From positions 1 to 42,914 of the forward strand of contig CAYUSW010000031.1 of the NCBI GenBank assembly GCA_964447445.1: a stretch of DNA of 42,914 nt, read 5' to 3'. Under the pieces are notes generated by a model. It was not told the origin of the DNA, searched no databases, and worked only from the letters and a program-made list of their open reading frames with translations. The stretch comes from CAIOGO01 sp964447445. GTDB lineage: Bacteria > Bipolaricaulota > Bipolaricaulia > UBA7950 > UBA9294. A program made the translations under genes and the position numbers. Positions 24,737-33,152 of this stretch are shown piece by piece (within the stretch, counting starts at the first letter, position 1; the number at the start of each line of letters is the position of its first letter).

Positions 24737-25938
24737 ACCAACTCGACGAACGAACGCTTCCCCACCTGGACGAGCGTCGGGGTCGCGAACCGAACGTCGG
24801 CCTCGGGAGAATCGATGCGCTCTTCGTTCACGCGGACCCCGCCTTGTTGGATGACGCGCTTCGCTTCGCTGCGGCTCCCCACGAGGCCCGAAGCCTGCAG
24901 GAGGTCGATGATCCAGATGGTCCCGTCCTCCTTCAGCTGGGTCCGGTCAAGCGTCACGCGCGGCACGTCGCTCGGCCGCTCGTGATGGATGTGAATCTTG
25001 TCGAACTCCGCTTCCGCGGCGGAGGCAGCCTCGTCCCCGTGATACATGCGGACGAGCGTTCTGGCGAGGCGGCGCTTCGCGTCGCGCGGACTCGACGCGA
25101 TCTCTCGAGACGTCTCCTCCTGCGGCTCGTCCGTGAGGGAGGCATAGTAGGACCCGGTAAGAAGATCCGGGATCGACAGGATCTTCCCATACATGACCTG
25201 GGCAGCTTCGCCGATCCCGACGTAGTTACCGACGGTCTGACTCATCGCCCGCTCGCCGTCGATGCCAATGAGCAGCGGCACGGTCATGACGACCTGCGGC
25301 TCTTGGCCGTACTCGCGCTGGATGTCACGGCCAACGAGCAGGTTGAACAACTGGTCGGCACCGCCGAGTTCCACGTCGGCCTGGACGGCCACGGAGTCGT
25401 ACGCCTGGGCCAGGGGGTAGAGGAACTCGAGCACGCTGATCGGCCGCCCCTCGGCGTAGCGCTTGGCGAAGTCATCGCGCTCAAGCATGCGAGCGACCGT
25501 GTACTTCGCCGTGAGGTGGATGACGTCGGCGAACGACATCGCGCCAAGCCACTCCGAGTTGAAGCGCACCTCGGTCTTCTCGGGGGCGAGGATCTTGAAC
25601 ACCTGATCCTTGTACGTCGCCATGTTGCGCTCGATGTCCGCCTGCGACATGAGGGCGCGCGTCGAGGACATTCCGGAAGGGTCGCCAATTCGCCGAGTGA
25701 AGTCACCGACAACGAGGACTCCCGTATGCCCGAGATCCTGGAACTGCCGCATCTTCCGCAGCGGCACCGAGTGCCCGAACGTGAGATGCGGCGCGGAGGG
25801 GTCGATGCCGAGCTTGACCCGCAAGGGCCGCCCCTCTCTTCCGGCCCGCTCGAGCTTCGCGACCAGTTCCTCCTGCGGAATCACCGTGTCCGTGCCGCGC
25901 AGGAGCCGGTCCACCAGCAACTCTCTCCCTTTCGCCAT
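24733..25938 (-). CDS. tyrS: Tyrosyl-tRNA synthetase with degenerate KMSKS loop
   Basis: A 401-residue class I synthetase that charges tRNA with tyrosine. The signature LGIDPSAPHLTFGH (residues 43-56) is the HIGH motif region. The tyrosine pocket shows YPLAQAYDSVAVQADVELGG (174-193) and DQLFNL. A C-terminal S4 RNA-binding domain is present (GLVGSRSEAKRVIQQGGV). The catalytic loop that is normally K-M-S-K-S reads A-M-S-Q-T at residues 231-235, with both lysines missing, while the flanking VGNYVGI is conserved. The start is taken at ATG 25938, with GAGG six bases upstream. A GTG at 25950 overlapping the gyrA stop is an alternative. It lies in an operon between gyrA and the Cys-rich gene. Confidence 0.94.
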   Translation of the reverse strand: MAKGRELLVDRLLRGTDTVIPQEELVAKLERAGREGRPLRVKLGIDPSAPHLTFGHSVPLRKMRQFQDLGHTGVLVVGDFTRRIGDPSGMSSTRALMSQADIERNMATYKDQVFKILAPEKTEVRFNSEWLGAMSFADVIHLTAKYTVARMLERDDFAKRYAEGRPISVLEFLYPLAQAYDSVAVQADVELGGADQLFNLLVGRDIQREYGQEPQVVMTVPLLIGIDGERAMSQTVGNYVGIGEAAQVMYGKILSIPDLLTGSYYASLTDEPQEETSREIASSPRDAKRRLARTLVRMYHGDEAASAAEAEFDKIHIHHERPSDVPRVTLDRTQLKEDGTIWIIDLLQASGLVGSRSEAKRVIQQGGVRVNEERIDSPEADVRFATPTLVQVGKRSFVELV

Positions 25939-25946
25939 GCCCGACC

Positions 25947-28343
25947 TCACGCCTTCACGACCGACACGATGCGGTCGTCGTCCTCGAGTTGGATGAGCCG
26001 CACGCCCCGCGCGTAGCGGCGGTACACGTTGATGTCGCCGGCCAGGATTCGGATCACCTTCTGCTCGGTCGTAATGATGATCTCGTCTTGATCGGAGACG
26101 ATGAGGACTGTCACCAGCGGCCCCGACTCGGCATCCAGCTTGATGCCCTGCACGCCTTTGCCGCCGCGTCCCTGAAGCGGGAACTCGTCAAGCGAGACAC
26201 GCTTCCCGTACCCCTTCTCCGCGACCATGAGCAGCTTCTTCTCCATCGTAATCTCGCGGCCGAGACACGCCATGCCGATCACGTGGTCGTCTTCCTCGAG
26301 CCGGATGCCGATGACCCCGCGCGACGGGCGCTTGGTCAGGCGCACCTCCTCGTCGCGGAAGCGAATGGTCTGTCCTGAACGGGTCGCAAGGATGAGGTCG
26401 CCGTCGCCCACCGCGACGTCGACGAGCCGATCGTCATCGTCCGCGTTCAGGGCGATGATTCCCCCCGCGTGGACGTTCGAGTAGTCGACGAGGCGGTTCT
26501 TGTTCACGATCCCGTTGGCCGTGGCCATCAGGCAGAGGTCGTTCTCCACCAGACTGAAGTCGCGCACGGGGAGAATCGAGCGGACGAACTCGTCTTGTTC
26601 GACCGGAATGAAGCTGCGCACGTTCTTCCCCGACGCATCGCGGCCGAGCGACGGCAGCCTGTGTCCCTGCGTCCGGTAGACCTTGCGCCGGTCGCTGAAC
26701 ATGAGCAATTCGTCTCGGGCGTTCACGAGTGTCGTAACTTCGACGTAGTCGTCGTCCTTCGTCCGCTGGCCGATAACGCCCTTCCCCCCGCGTCCCTGGC
26801 TTCGAAACTCGTGTGCGCGCGGCGCGTTGATGTACCCGCGGTGGGTGACCGTGACCATCAAGTCGTAGTCGGGAATCAGATCGGCGGAGTCGACTCCACC
26901 TTCTCCGCTTTCGAACGTCGTGCGCCGCGCATCGGGGTAGCGATCGGCGATCTCGCGCAGCTCCCGCTTGATCGTCTCGTCAAGCACGACCTCGCTTCCA
27001 AGGATGTGCTCGTAGTCCGCGATGGCCCGCTTCTTCTCTTCATACTCGGCATCGATCTTCTCGCCCTCGAGCGACGTCAACTGCGACAGCCGCATCTTGA
27101 GGATCGCGTCGACCTGTTCGTCCGACAGGGCGAACTCCACGCCGAGGGCGCGCGCCGCCGCCGTCCCATCGACCGATCCGCGGATGACGACAATCACGCG
27201 GTCGATGTCGCGAAGCGCAATGCGGAACCCCTCGAGGAGGTGCGCGCGCTTCTTCGCGACGTCCAGCCGGTGCTCGGTTCGTCGGCGCACGACCTGGCGG
27301 CGGAAGTCGATGAAGGAGTTGAGGATCTCTTTCAGCGACAGCGTCCGAGGGTTCCCGTCAACGATCACGAGGAAGATGGCGGAGAAGGACCGCTCGAGCG
27401 GCGTGAACTTGTAGAGCTGGTTCAGGACGACGTTCGGGTTCGCCGAGCGCTTCAGGTCGACGACGACGCGCAGCCCTTCGCGGTCCGACTCGTCGCGAAG
27501 ATCGGAGACGCCGTCGATCTCGCCCGACTGCACCTTCTCGGCGATGGTTTCGACGATCGTCGACTTTCTCACCTGGTAGGGAATCTCGTGAATGACGATT
27601 TGCTCACCCTCGATGGTCGCCTTTCCCCGCAAGGTGAACTTGCCGAGGCCTGTGCGGTACATCTCTTCGATGCCCGCGCGCCCCACAATGGTTCCCCCCG
27701 TCGGGAAATCAGGCCCTGGAACGTACTGCATCAAGTCCTTCGCCGACGCGAAAGGGTTGTCCATCAGCGCGATGACAGCGTCGATCAACTCGCCGAGATG
27801 GTGGGGCGGGATCTGCGTCGTCATCCCGACCGAGATGCCCCACGCCCCGTTCATCAGGAGGTGAGGAACGCGCGCCGGGAGCACGGAGGGTTCTTCAAGC
27901 GACTCGTCGAAGTTCGGCGACCATTTCACGGTCTTCTCGCCCAGCTCCTCGAGGAACTCCATCGCGATCGGCGTTAGCCGCGCCTCGGTGTAGCGCGTCG
28001 CGGCCGCGGAATCCCCGTCGATCGAGCCGAAGTTCCCTTGGCCGTCCACGAGCGGATACCGATACGAGAACTCCTGCGCCATGTTGACCATCGTGTCGTA
28101 GATGGCGAGGTCTCCGTGGGGGTGAAGCTTTCCCATCACTTCTCCGACGACGCGCGCCGACTTGCGGTGCGGCTTCCCCGGGACGACGCCGAGTTCGCTC
28201 ATGCCGTAGAGGATGCGGCGCTGGACCGGTTTGAGGCCGTCGCGCACGTCGGGGATCGCACGACCGCGGATCACGCTCATCGCGTAGTTGATGTACGACT
28301 GCTGCATCTCCTCTTCGATGAACGCGCGTTCGATTTGCTCCAT
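25947..28343 (-). CDS. gyrA: DNA gyrase subunit A
   Basis: A 798-residue type IIA topoisomerase subunit that cuts and rejoins DNA to introduce negative supercoils together with GyrB (not in this window). The N-terminal breakage domain has INYAMSVIRGRAIPDVRDGL and the active-site Tyr118 in AATRYTEARL. The C-terminal beta-pinwheel contains a slightly altered GyrA box, RSQGRGGKGVIG, which favours gyrase over topoisomerase IV. The quinolone-resistance region reads GKLHPHGDLAIYDT. Leu79 replaces the Ser83 of E. coli numbering and Asp83 matches Asp87. The ATG is preceded by GAGGGGGAG. It leads an operon with tyrS. The upstream 100 bases hold the end of the transporter operon and no clear promoter. 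Confidence 0.96.
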   Translation of the reverse strand: MEQIERAFIEEEMQQSYINYAMSVIRGRAIPDVRDGLKPVQRRILYGMSELGVVPGKPHRKSARVVGEVMGKLHPHGDLAIYDTMVNMAQEFSYRYPLVDGQGNFGSIDGDSAAATRYTEARLTPIAMEFLEELGEKTVKWSPNFDESLEEPSVLPARVPHLLMNGAWGISVGMTTQIPPHHLGELIDAVIALMDNPFASAKDLMQYVPGPDFPTGGTIVGRAGIEEMYRTGLGKFTLRGKATIEGEQIVIHEIPYQVRKSTIVETIAEKVQSGEIDGVSDLRDESDREGLRVVVDLKRSANPNVVLNQLYKFTPLERSFSAIFLVIVDGNPRTLSLKEILNSFIDFRRQVVRRRTEHRLDVAKKRAHLLEGFRIALRDIDRVIVVIRGSVDGTAAARALGVEFALSDEQVDAILKMRLSQLTSLEGEKIDAEYEEKKRAIADYEHILGSEVVLDETIKRELREIADRYPDARRTTFESGEGGVDSADLIPDYDLMVTVTHRGYINAPRAHEFRSQGRGGKGVIGQRTKDDDYVEVTTLVNARDELLMFSDRRKVYRTQGHRLPSLGRDASGKNVRSFIPVEQDEFVRSILPVRDFSLVENDLCLMATANGIVNKNRLVDYSNVHAGGIIALNADDDDRLVDVAVGDGDLILATRSGQTIRFRDEEVRLTKRPSRGVIGIRLEEDDHVIGMACLGREITMEKKLLMVAEKGYGKRVSLDEFPLQGRGGKGVQGIKLDAESGPLVTVLIVSDQDEIIITTEQKVIRILAGDINVYRRYARGVRLIQLEDDDRIVSVVKA

Positions 28344-28450
28344 GGCTCCCCCTCTCTCCCCAGCACTCTACCGCAACGCGCGCCAGAAATGGACTTCCTG
28401 TCGCGCAAGCCTGAAGGTTCGCATCTCGGCCCTTCGGCCAGAAAAGAATA

Positions 28451-28487
28451 CGGGGCCCGCGTGAGAGATTGTCCCTCGGGGGCCCCG
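28451..28487 (-). terminator. Rho-independent terminator of the transporter operon
   Basis: On the minus strand CGGGGCCC pairs with GGGCCCCG around a 21-base loop, then TATTCTTTTC. It begins five bases after the last ATPase gene. Confidence 0.75.
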
Positions 28488-28491
28488 CGTC

Positions 28492-29562
28492 TCAAACCTC
28501 AAACGAAGAGTGGCGGACGCCGAGCGACGCCTCGGAAGTCCGCGCCGCGGCGCCACGCTGCTCAATATCCTGGTGCCGGCGGCATGCCACCATGTGCCCG
28601 CCGCCGATGTCTTCCAGCGTCGGCTCCACTTCCTCCCAACACTCCGGCACGGCGAAGAGGCAACGGGGGTGGAACCGACAGCCGGGAGGGACGTTCGTCG
28701 CGGCGGGGATCTCGCCCTTGATCGGGACGTCCTTCACCTGGTTCACCCGGCCCGACACCGGCTCGCACACCGCGCCGATGAGTGCCTGCGTGTAGGGATG
28801 CAAGCAGCGGTCGATCACGAGTCCCGCCGGCCCCATTTCGATGATCTTGCCGAGGTACATGACGGCCAGTCGATCCGCGAAGTAGCGGGCCGTCGACAGG
28901 TCATGCGTGATGTAGACATACGTCAGCCCGAGCTCGCGCTGGAGCTGTCGCATCATGTGGAGGATCTCGGCCCGCGTCGACAGGTCGATCATCGACACCG
29001 GCTCGTCGGCGACAATCACGCTGGGCGACAACATCAGCGTCCGAGCCGTGGCCGCACGCTGCCGCTGCCCGCCGCTCAGCATGTGGGGATGGCGCACGAG
29101 GAACTCGTCCGGCGGCGAGAGCTTCACCTCGTTCAGGATTTCGCGGACCCACGTCTCTTTTTCGTTCACATCCTGACCCACCTTGTGGATCTCGAGCGGT
29201 TCCATCAGTACGTCGCGCACGGTGAAGCGCGGATTCATCGAGGAATACGGGTCCTGGAAGATCATCTGCACTTCTCGGCGATGCTTCTGCAGGGCGGCGC
29301 CTTGGGCGTGGGTGACATCCTCGCCCTTCATGTACAGGCGGCCATCCGTGATGTCGAGGAGCTTCATGATCAGCTTGCCGGTCGTCGTCTTCCCGCAGCC
29401 GGATTCGCCAACGAGGCCGAAAATCTCGCCCTTGTTGATCGAGAACGACACGCCGTCAACGGCTCGCACCCAGGTCCGATGCCCCTGCGCGATCTGGGTG
29501 AACGTCCTCTTGACCGGGAACCACTTCGTCAGGCTCTCGGCAACGAGAATCGGCTCAGTCAT
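28492..29562 (-). CDS. Peptide ABC transporter ATPase, second subunit (DppF/OppF-like)
   Basis: A 356-residue ABC ATPase that powers uptake at the cytoplasmic face. Walker A is GESGCGKTT, the Q-loop is MIFQDPYSS, the signature is LSGGQRQR, Walker B is VIVADEPVSMID, and the switch His is in YVYITHDLS. The C-terminal oligo/dipeptide-type extension has four Cys (CRFHPRC, PEC, VAC), which in relatives bind an Fe-S cluster. In Walker B, Val-Ser-Met-Ile replaces the common T-S-A-L and leaves the catalytic Glu intact. The ATG has GGAGGT six bases upstream and overlaps the preceding ATPase gene by eight bases. It is the last gene of the importer operon. Confidence 0.93.
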   Translation of the reverse strand: MTEPILVAESLTKWFPVKRTFTQIAQGHRTWVRAVDGVSFSINKGEIFGLVGESGCGKTTTGKLIMKLLDITDGRLYMKGEDVTHAQGAALQKHRREVQMIFQDPYSSMNPRFTVRDVLMEPLEIHKVGQDVNEKETWVREILNEVKLSPPDEFLVRHPHMLSGGQRQRAATARTLMLSPSVIVADEPVSMIDLSTRAEILHMMRQLQRELGLTYVYITHDLSTARYFADRLAVMYLGKIIEMGPAGLVIDRCLHPYTQALIGAVCEPVSGRVNQVKDVPIKGEIPAATNVPPGCRFHPRCLFAVPECWEEVEPTLEDIGGGHMVACRRHQDIEQRGAAARTSEASLGVRHSSFEV

Positions 29563-30532
29563 TGAAGCACCTCCAGCAGGCGACCATGTGGTCGGGCTCG
29601 ATCTCCCGCAGATCGACATCATCGCGCGAGCATCGTTCCATCACGACGTGACAGCGAGGATGGAAGCGGCAACCCTGCGGCGGGTCCACGAGATCGGGAG
29701 GAGTCCCCGGAATGAACGCAAGCTCTGCGACCTCCTCGTGCAGCCGCGGCGTCGCCCCCAGCAGTCGTTGGGTGTAGGGATGCGCCGGGCCCTGAGGGCC
29801 GTAAATCTGCTCGTTGGTTCCCAACTCGGCGATCCGACCGGCGTACATGACCATGATTCGATCGGCGACTTCGGCCTCGATCGACAGGTCGTGCGTGATG
29901 AAGATGAACGCAAGGTGCAGCGCCTCTTTTAGGTCCTTCAGGAGGTTGATGATTTGAGCTTGGACGACCACGTCAAGCGCCGTGGTCGGCTCGTCGCAGA
30001 TCACGATCTTCGGCTCGAGGAAGAGGGCCATCGCGATGACGACTCTCTGCTTCATGCCTCCCGACAGCTCGTGAGGGTACCGCCGCAAGACGTCTTCCGG
30101 CAGCCCGACGAGGTTCAGGTACTTCTTCATCCTGGCCTGAGTCTCGTCCCCCGACATCTGGCGATGCTGGAGCAGCGTTTCCTTCATCTGCTTCTTGATG
30201 GTGTAGACGGGAGTCAGGCAGTTCATGGCCCCCTGGAACACCATCGAGATGCTCTCCCAACGCACCCTCCGCCGGATCTCCGTCTCGGACAGCTTCAGCA
30301 CGTCGTGCCCATCGAGAAGGATCTGCCCTCCGATAATCCGTCCGGGCGGCGTCGGCATGTTGAGGAGTGCCGTACCCATCGTCGTCTTGCCGCAGCCGGA
30401 CTCTCCCACGACGCCCAACGTCTCGCCCTGCCGGAGGTCGAACGTGAGCTTGTCGACCGCCTTCACCACGCCTTTGCGGGTGAAGTAGTGCAGCTCGAGA
30501 TCCCTGACCTCCAGAACTCGTTCCTTCGCCAT
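29555..30532 (-). CDS. Peptide ABC transporter ATPase, first subunit (DppD/OppD-like)
   Basis: A 325-residue ABC ATPase forming a heterodimer with the next gene's product. Walker A is GESGCGKTT, the Q-loop region is VFQGAMNCLTPV (typical of OppD/DppD), the signature is LSGGMKQR, Walker B is IVICDEPTTALD, and the switch His is in FIFITHDLS. The C-terminus has the family's Cys set CRFHPRC, MERC and VACW. The start ATG is five bases after the permease stop, and GAGGT of the preceding codons serves as ribosome site. Length and motifs are normal, so this half of the importer should be fully active. Confidence 0.93.
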   Translation of the reverse strand: MAKERVLEVRDLELHYFTRKGVVKAVDKLTFDLRQGETLGVVGESGCGKTTMGTALLNMPTPPGRIIGGQILLDGHDVLKLSETEIRRRVRWESISMVFQGAMNCLTPVYTIKKQMKETLLQHRQMSGDETQARMKKYLNLVGLPEDVLRRYPHELSGGMKQRVVIAMALFLEPKIVICDEPTTALDVVVQAQIINLLKDLKEALHLAFIFITHDLSIEAEVADRIMVMYAGRIAELGTNEQIYGPQGPAHPYTQRLLGATPRLHEEVAELAFIPGTPPDLVDPPQGCRFHPRCHVVMERCSRDDVDLREIEPDHMVACWRCFND

Positions 30533-30537
30533 TTTCT

Positions 30538-31935
30538 CTACCTCGTCCTGAGCCTCGGGTTGAGGATTGTATCCATTGCGAACCCGATAAACGCAAACGT
30601 CATCCCCATGAGGGCGATAGCCAATCCGGGCGGCACGATCCACCACCAGACGCCCTGAAGCACGGCCCCGCTGGTAAACGCGTCGCGCAGCACTTGTCCC
30701 CAGCTCACGATCGTCGGATCGCCGAGCCCGATGAGGCTGATGGTGGCCTCGTACACGATGGCCCCCGGCACGGCGAGCGCCATGGAAGCAAACGAGTACG
30801 GGACGAGTTGCGGGATCATGTGCCGGAACAGAATCCGGCCGTGAGAGGCCCCCAGGGCCTTCGCCGCTTCGATGTAGCTCTGCTCCTTGATCTGGAGTGC
30901 AATCGAACGGACCGTCTTCACGGGCCCGACCCAGAAGAAGATACACATCATCAGGATGACGACCCAAATGCTCGGAACGAACACGGCGCTCATCACGATC
31001 AGGATCGGAAGCAGCGGGATGCTGAGCACGATTTCGAAGATGCGGTTCATCAGAGCGTCGATCCAGCCGCCAAAGTACCCGGCAGCCACCCCGTAGATGA
31101 CGCCGACAACGACCGAGATGAGCGACGTCAGGAGTCCGATGAGGAGCGCCCACTTGGTCCCGGCGAGGAATCCGCACCACAGGTCGCGACGGTCACCGTC
31201 CGTACCGAGGATGCCGGACACGCCCCCCAAGATCAGGAACTCCGCCTTCTCGAGTCGCGACTCGGCGCTGACCAGCGCCACCTGGATCTTCATGTTGTAC
31301 GTGCCCTTCAGCGTCTCGGGCCTCGTGAAGAGACCGGGCTTGGCCTCGCCGAACAAGACGCCCATCGTATCGATCATGCGTGGGTTTCGGCTCTTCGCGA
31401 CCTCCGGAGCCTCGAACTTGGCTCCCATGGCGTAGATGCGCTCCTGCAGCGTTTCCACGACGGAGAGCCTCAGAACTTGCGCTCCATCGACGGCCGTGGA
31501 CCGGCGCAACTCGAGCTTCTGCCCGTCCGGACGCGTGATCTCGAACGCGATCGAAGCTCGCCCGACGAGGGAGAGCTTGTAGTACATGTCGGCCGGTGGA
31601 TGCCCGGCCTTGAACTCATACGGGGTTTCGATCGTGACGATCCGAAGTGCCCCCGTGGTCGTCTCCTGCCGCACTGCCTCTGGGAGGGTCTCCGTCCTCG
31701 GGAAGTCGTTCGACGTGAACCAGTTCACCCACAGGGGAAGCGCCAGGCGAGGGCTGTCCTGCCAGTAGTTGACGTCGCGCCATCGCGTGTTGGCCTCTCT
31801 GTACGGCAGGATCGCCGGCTCCAAGAGCACGATGAGGATGAAGAATACGAGGAGTCCGACCCCAAGGAGTCCGGACTTGACCCGACGGTACTCATCCCAG
31901 AACCGCAAAAAACCGGAGAAGCGCGCGCCCTTCAT
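30538..31935 (-). CDS. Peptide ABC transporter permease (DppC-like) with large inserted domain
   Basis: A 465-residue membrane permease, about 160 residues longer than usual DppC/OppC. One N-terminal membrane segment (GLLGVGLLVFFILIVLLEPA, about residues 22-41) is followed by a soluble stretch to about residue 245, predicted outside the membrane. Then come five membrane segments forming the transport domain. The EAA loop that contacts the ATPase is EAAKALGASHGRILFRHMIP. The front stretch contains FEITRPDGQKLELRR and looks like a beta domain. It could contact the binding protein. It overlaps the upstream permease by four bases (ATGA). Confidence 0.9.
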   Translation of the reverse strand: MKGARFSGFLRFWDEYRRVKSGLLGVGLLVFFILIVLLEPAILPYREANTRWRDVNYWQDSPRLALPLWVNWFTSNDFPRTETLPEAVRQETTTGALRIVTIETPYEFKAGHPPADMYYKLSLVGRASIAFEITRPDGQKLELRRSTAVDGAQVLRLSVVETLQERIYAMGAKFEAPEVAKSRNPRMIDTMGVLFGEAKPGLFTRPETLKGTYNMKIQVALVSAESRLEKAEFLILGGVSGILGTDGDRRDLWCGFLAGTKWALLIGLLTSLISVVVGVIYGVAAGYFGGWIDALMNRIFEIVLSIPLLPILIVMSAVFVPSIWVVILMMCIFFWVGPVKTVRSIALQIKEQSYIEAAKALGASHGRILFRHMIPQLVPYSFASMALAVPGAIVYEATISLIGLGDPTIVSWGQVLRDAFTSGAVLQGVWWWIVPPGLAIALMGMTFAFIGFAMDTILNPRLRTR

Positions 31936-32990
31936 GCCTTACCGCCTACTTTCACGCGCGGGTCAAGGAACCCGTAGATGAGGTCGAGAAATGCCAGTCC
32001 GCCGATGTAGAGCGCGGTGGTGATCGTCAGGTCGCCCATCAGGACTGGAATGTCGTTCTGCTGCACGGCGACCCAGTACAGGTTGCCGAGGCCGGGCCAA
32101 CTGAAGATGCCCTCGAAGACGAGCGCTCCTCCGACACTTGCCAAGAGCGCCAGGAGCGACATCGTCACGATCGGCGGTGCCGCCGCGCGCAACGTGTGTC
32201 CGAACAGGATCCGCCGCTCGCTCAGCCCTCGCGCCCTGGCCGACATGATGAAATCCTCTTGCAGCGTGCTCAGGACGATGTTCCGCGTGATGTAGGCTCG
32301 TCCCCAGAAGCCCAGGATGACGAGCGTGAACACGGGGAGCACCAGGTGATAGAGGAGATCGAGGAAGTACCCGAGTGCCGATGCCGGCGGAGGTGAGGAG
32401 TGCATGGCGCCCGACGGGAAGATCGGAATCGCAAACGCAAACAGCATGATCAGGAGCATGCCAAGCCACCACGTGGGAAGCCCGAACACGACCATGGTCA
32501 CGATGTCCGTCGACCGATCCATGACCTTCCCCGCTTTCCTCGCCTTCCGCAGGCCGAGCCAGACTCCCGCGACGATGTCGATTGCGGCGACGACCCCGAA
32601 CAGGAGCAGCGTGCGGGGGATCCGCTCGCCGATGATGACAATCACGTCGGTTTCGCCGGCCGAGGACTTGATCTGGGTGGACCGGCCGAGCTGGAGCGTC
32701 AGGGCGTCGAACGTGCGCTTCATGACCCGTGCGAACATCGGCTGATCGAGGCTGTGACGGCGAATCAGCTGTTGTGTCCGCAGTTCCCGGTACGCGGAGA
32801 TCGCAGCAGGATCGCGTGCGCCTTGCGCCCCGCGCTGAAGCGCGACCATCTCGGCCTGCACTTGCTCTATGATTTGCGCCCGCAACACCTGCTCGGCGAC
32901 CGTACTGAAGAGCGCGGAAAAGATGAACACGGTGATCGCCAGGATCATCACCGCATAGAGGATGCGGCGTACGGCGAACTTCCAGTACAT
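31932..32990 (-). CDS. Peptide ABC transporter permease (DppB-like)
   Basis: A 352-residue permease with an N-terminal membrane segment (ILYAVMILAITVFIFSALFS), an extended soluble loop at residues 30-120 rich in Arg and Gln (QAEMVALQRGAQGARDP), and five further segments. The EAA-type loop reads SARARGLSERRILFGHTLRA. The loop is longer than in standard DppB, matching the enlargement of its partner. The ribosome site AAAGGAGG is seven bases before the ATG. A strong hairpin at 33114-33140 lies between this gene and the binding-protein gene and may lower expression of the permeases relative to the binding protein. Confidence 0.92.
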   Translation of the reverse strand: MYWKFAVRRILYAVMILAITVFIFSALFSTVAEQVLRAQIIEQVQAEMVALQRGAQGARDPAAISAYRELRTQQLIRRHSLDQPMFARVMKRTFDALTLQLGRSTQIKSSAGETDVIVIIGERIPRTLLLFGVVAAIDIVAGVWLGLRKARKAGKVMDRSTDIVTMVVFGLPTWWLGMLLIMLFAFAIPIFPSGAMHSSPPPASALGYFLDLLYHLVLPVFTLVILGFWGRAYITRNIVLSTLQEDFIMSARARGLSERRILFGHTLRAAAPPIVTMSLLALLASVGGALVFEGIFSWPGLGNLYWVAVQQNDIPVLMGDLTITTALYIGGLAFLDLIYGFLDPRVKVGGKA

Positions 32991-33113
32991 GTGCTCGCCT
33001 CCTTTCCTCATTCCTCCGTTGCGCGGAGGCACTCCACACAGCGATGCGGGCGGCGTCGGCGCAGTGCGCACCCAACACCGCCCGCTATCTAGAGGCAAAC
33101 CTCATCACGCCTA

Positions 33114-33140
33114 CGGGGCCCGGTCGTCGACCGGACCCCG
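33114..33140 (-). terminator. Intercistronic hairpin between binding protein and permease genes
   Basis: CGGGGCCCGGTC pairs with GACCGGACCCCG with one mismatch and a three-base loop. No T-run follows, so it is better seen as an attenuator or RNA-stabilising hairpin that favours the upstream binding-protein message. Confidence 0.6.
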
Positions 33141-33152
33141 CAAGCTCCGTGT

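Noticed and set aside
26469..27977. 502-codon plus-strand frame opposite gyrA
   Set aside because: Shadow of gyrA, without recognisable motifs or ribosome site.
30694..31977. 427-codon plus-strand frame opposite the permease genes
   Set aside because: Charged, His/Asp/Arg-rich shadow of a membrane protein gene.
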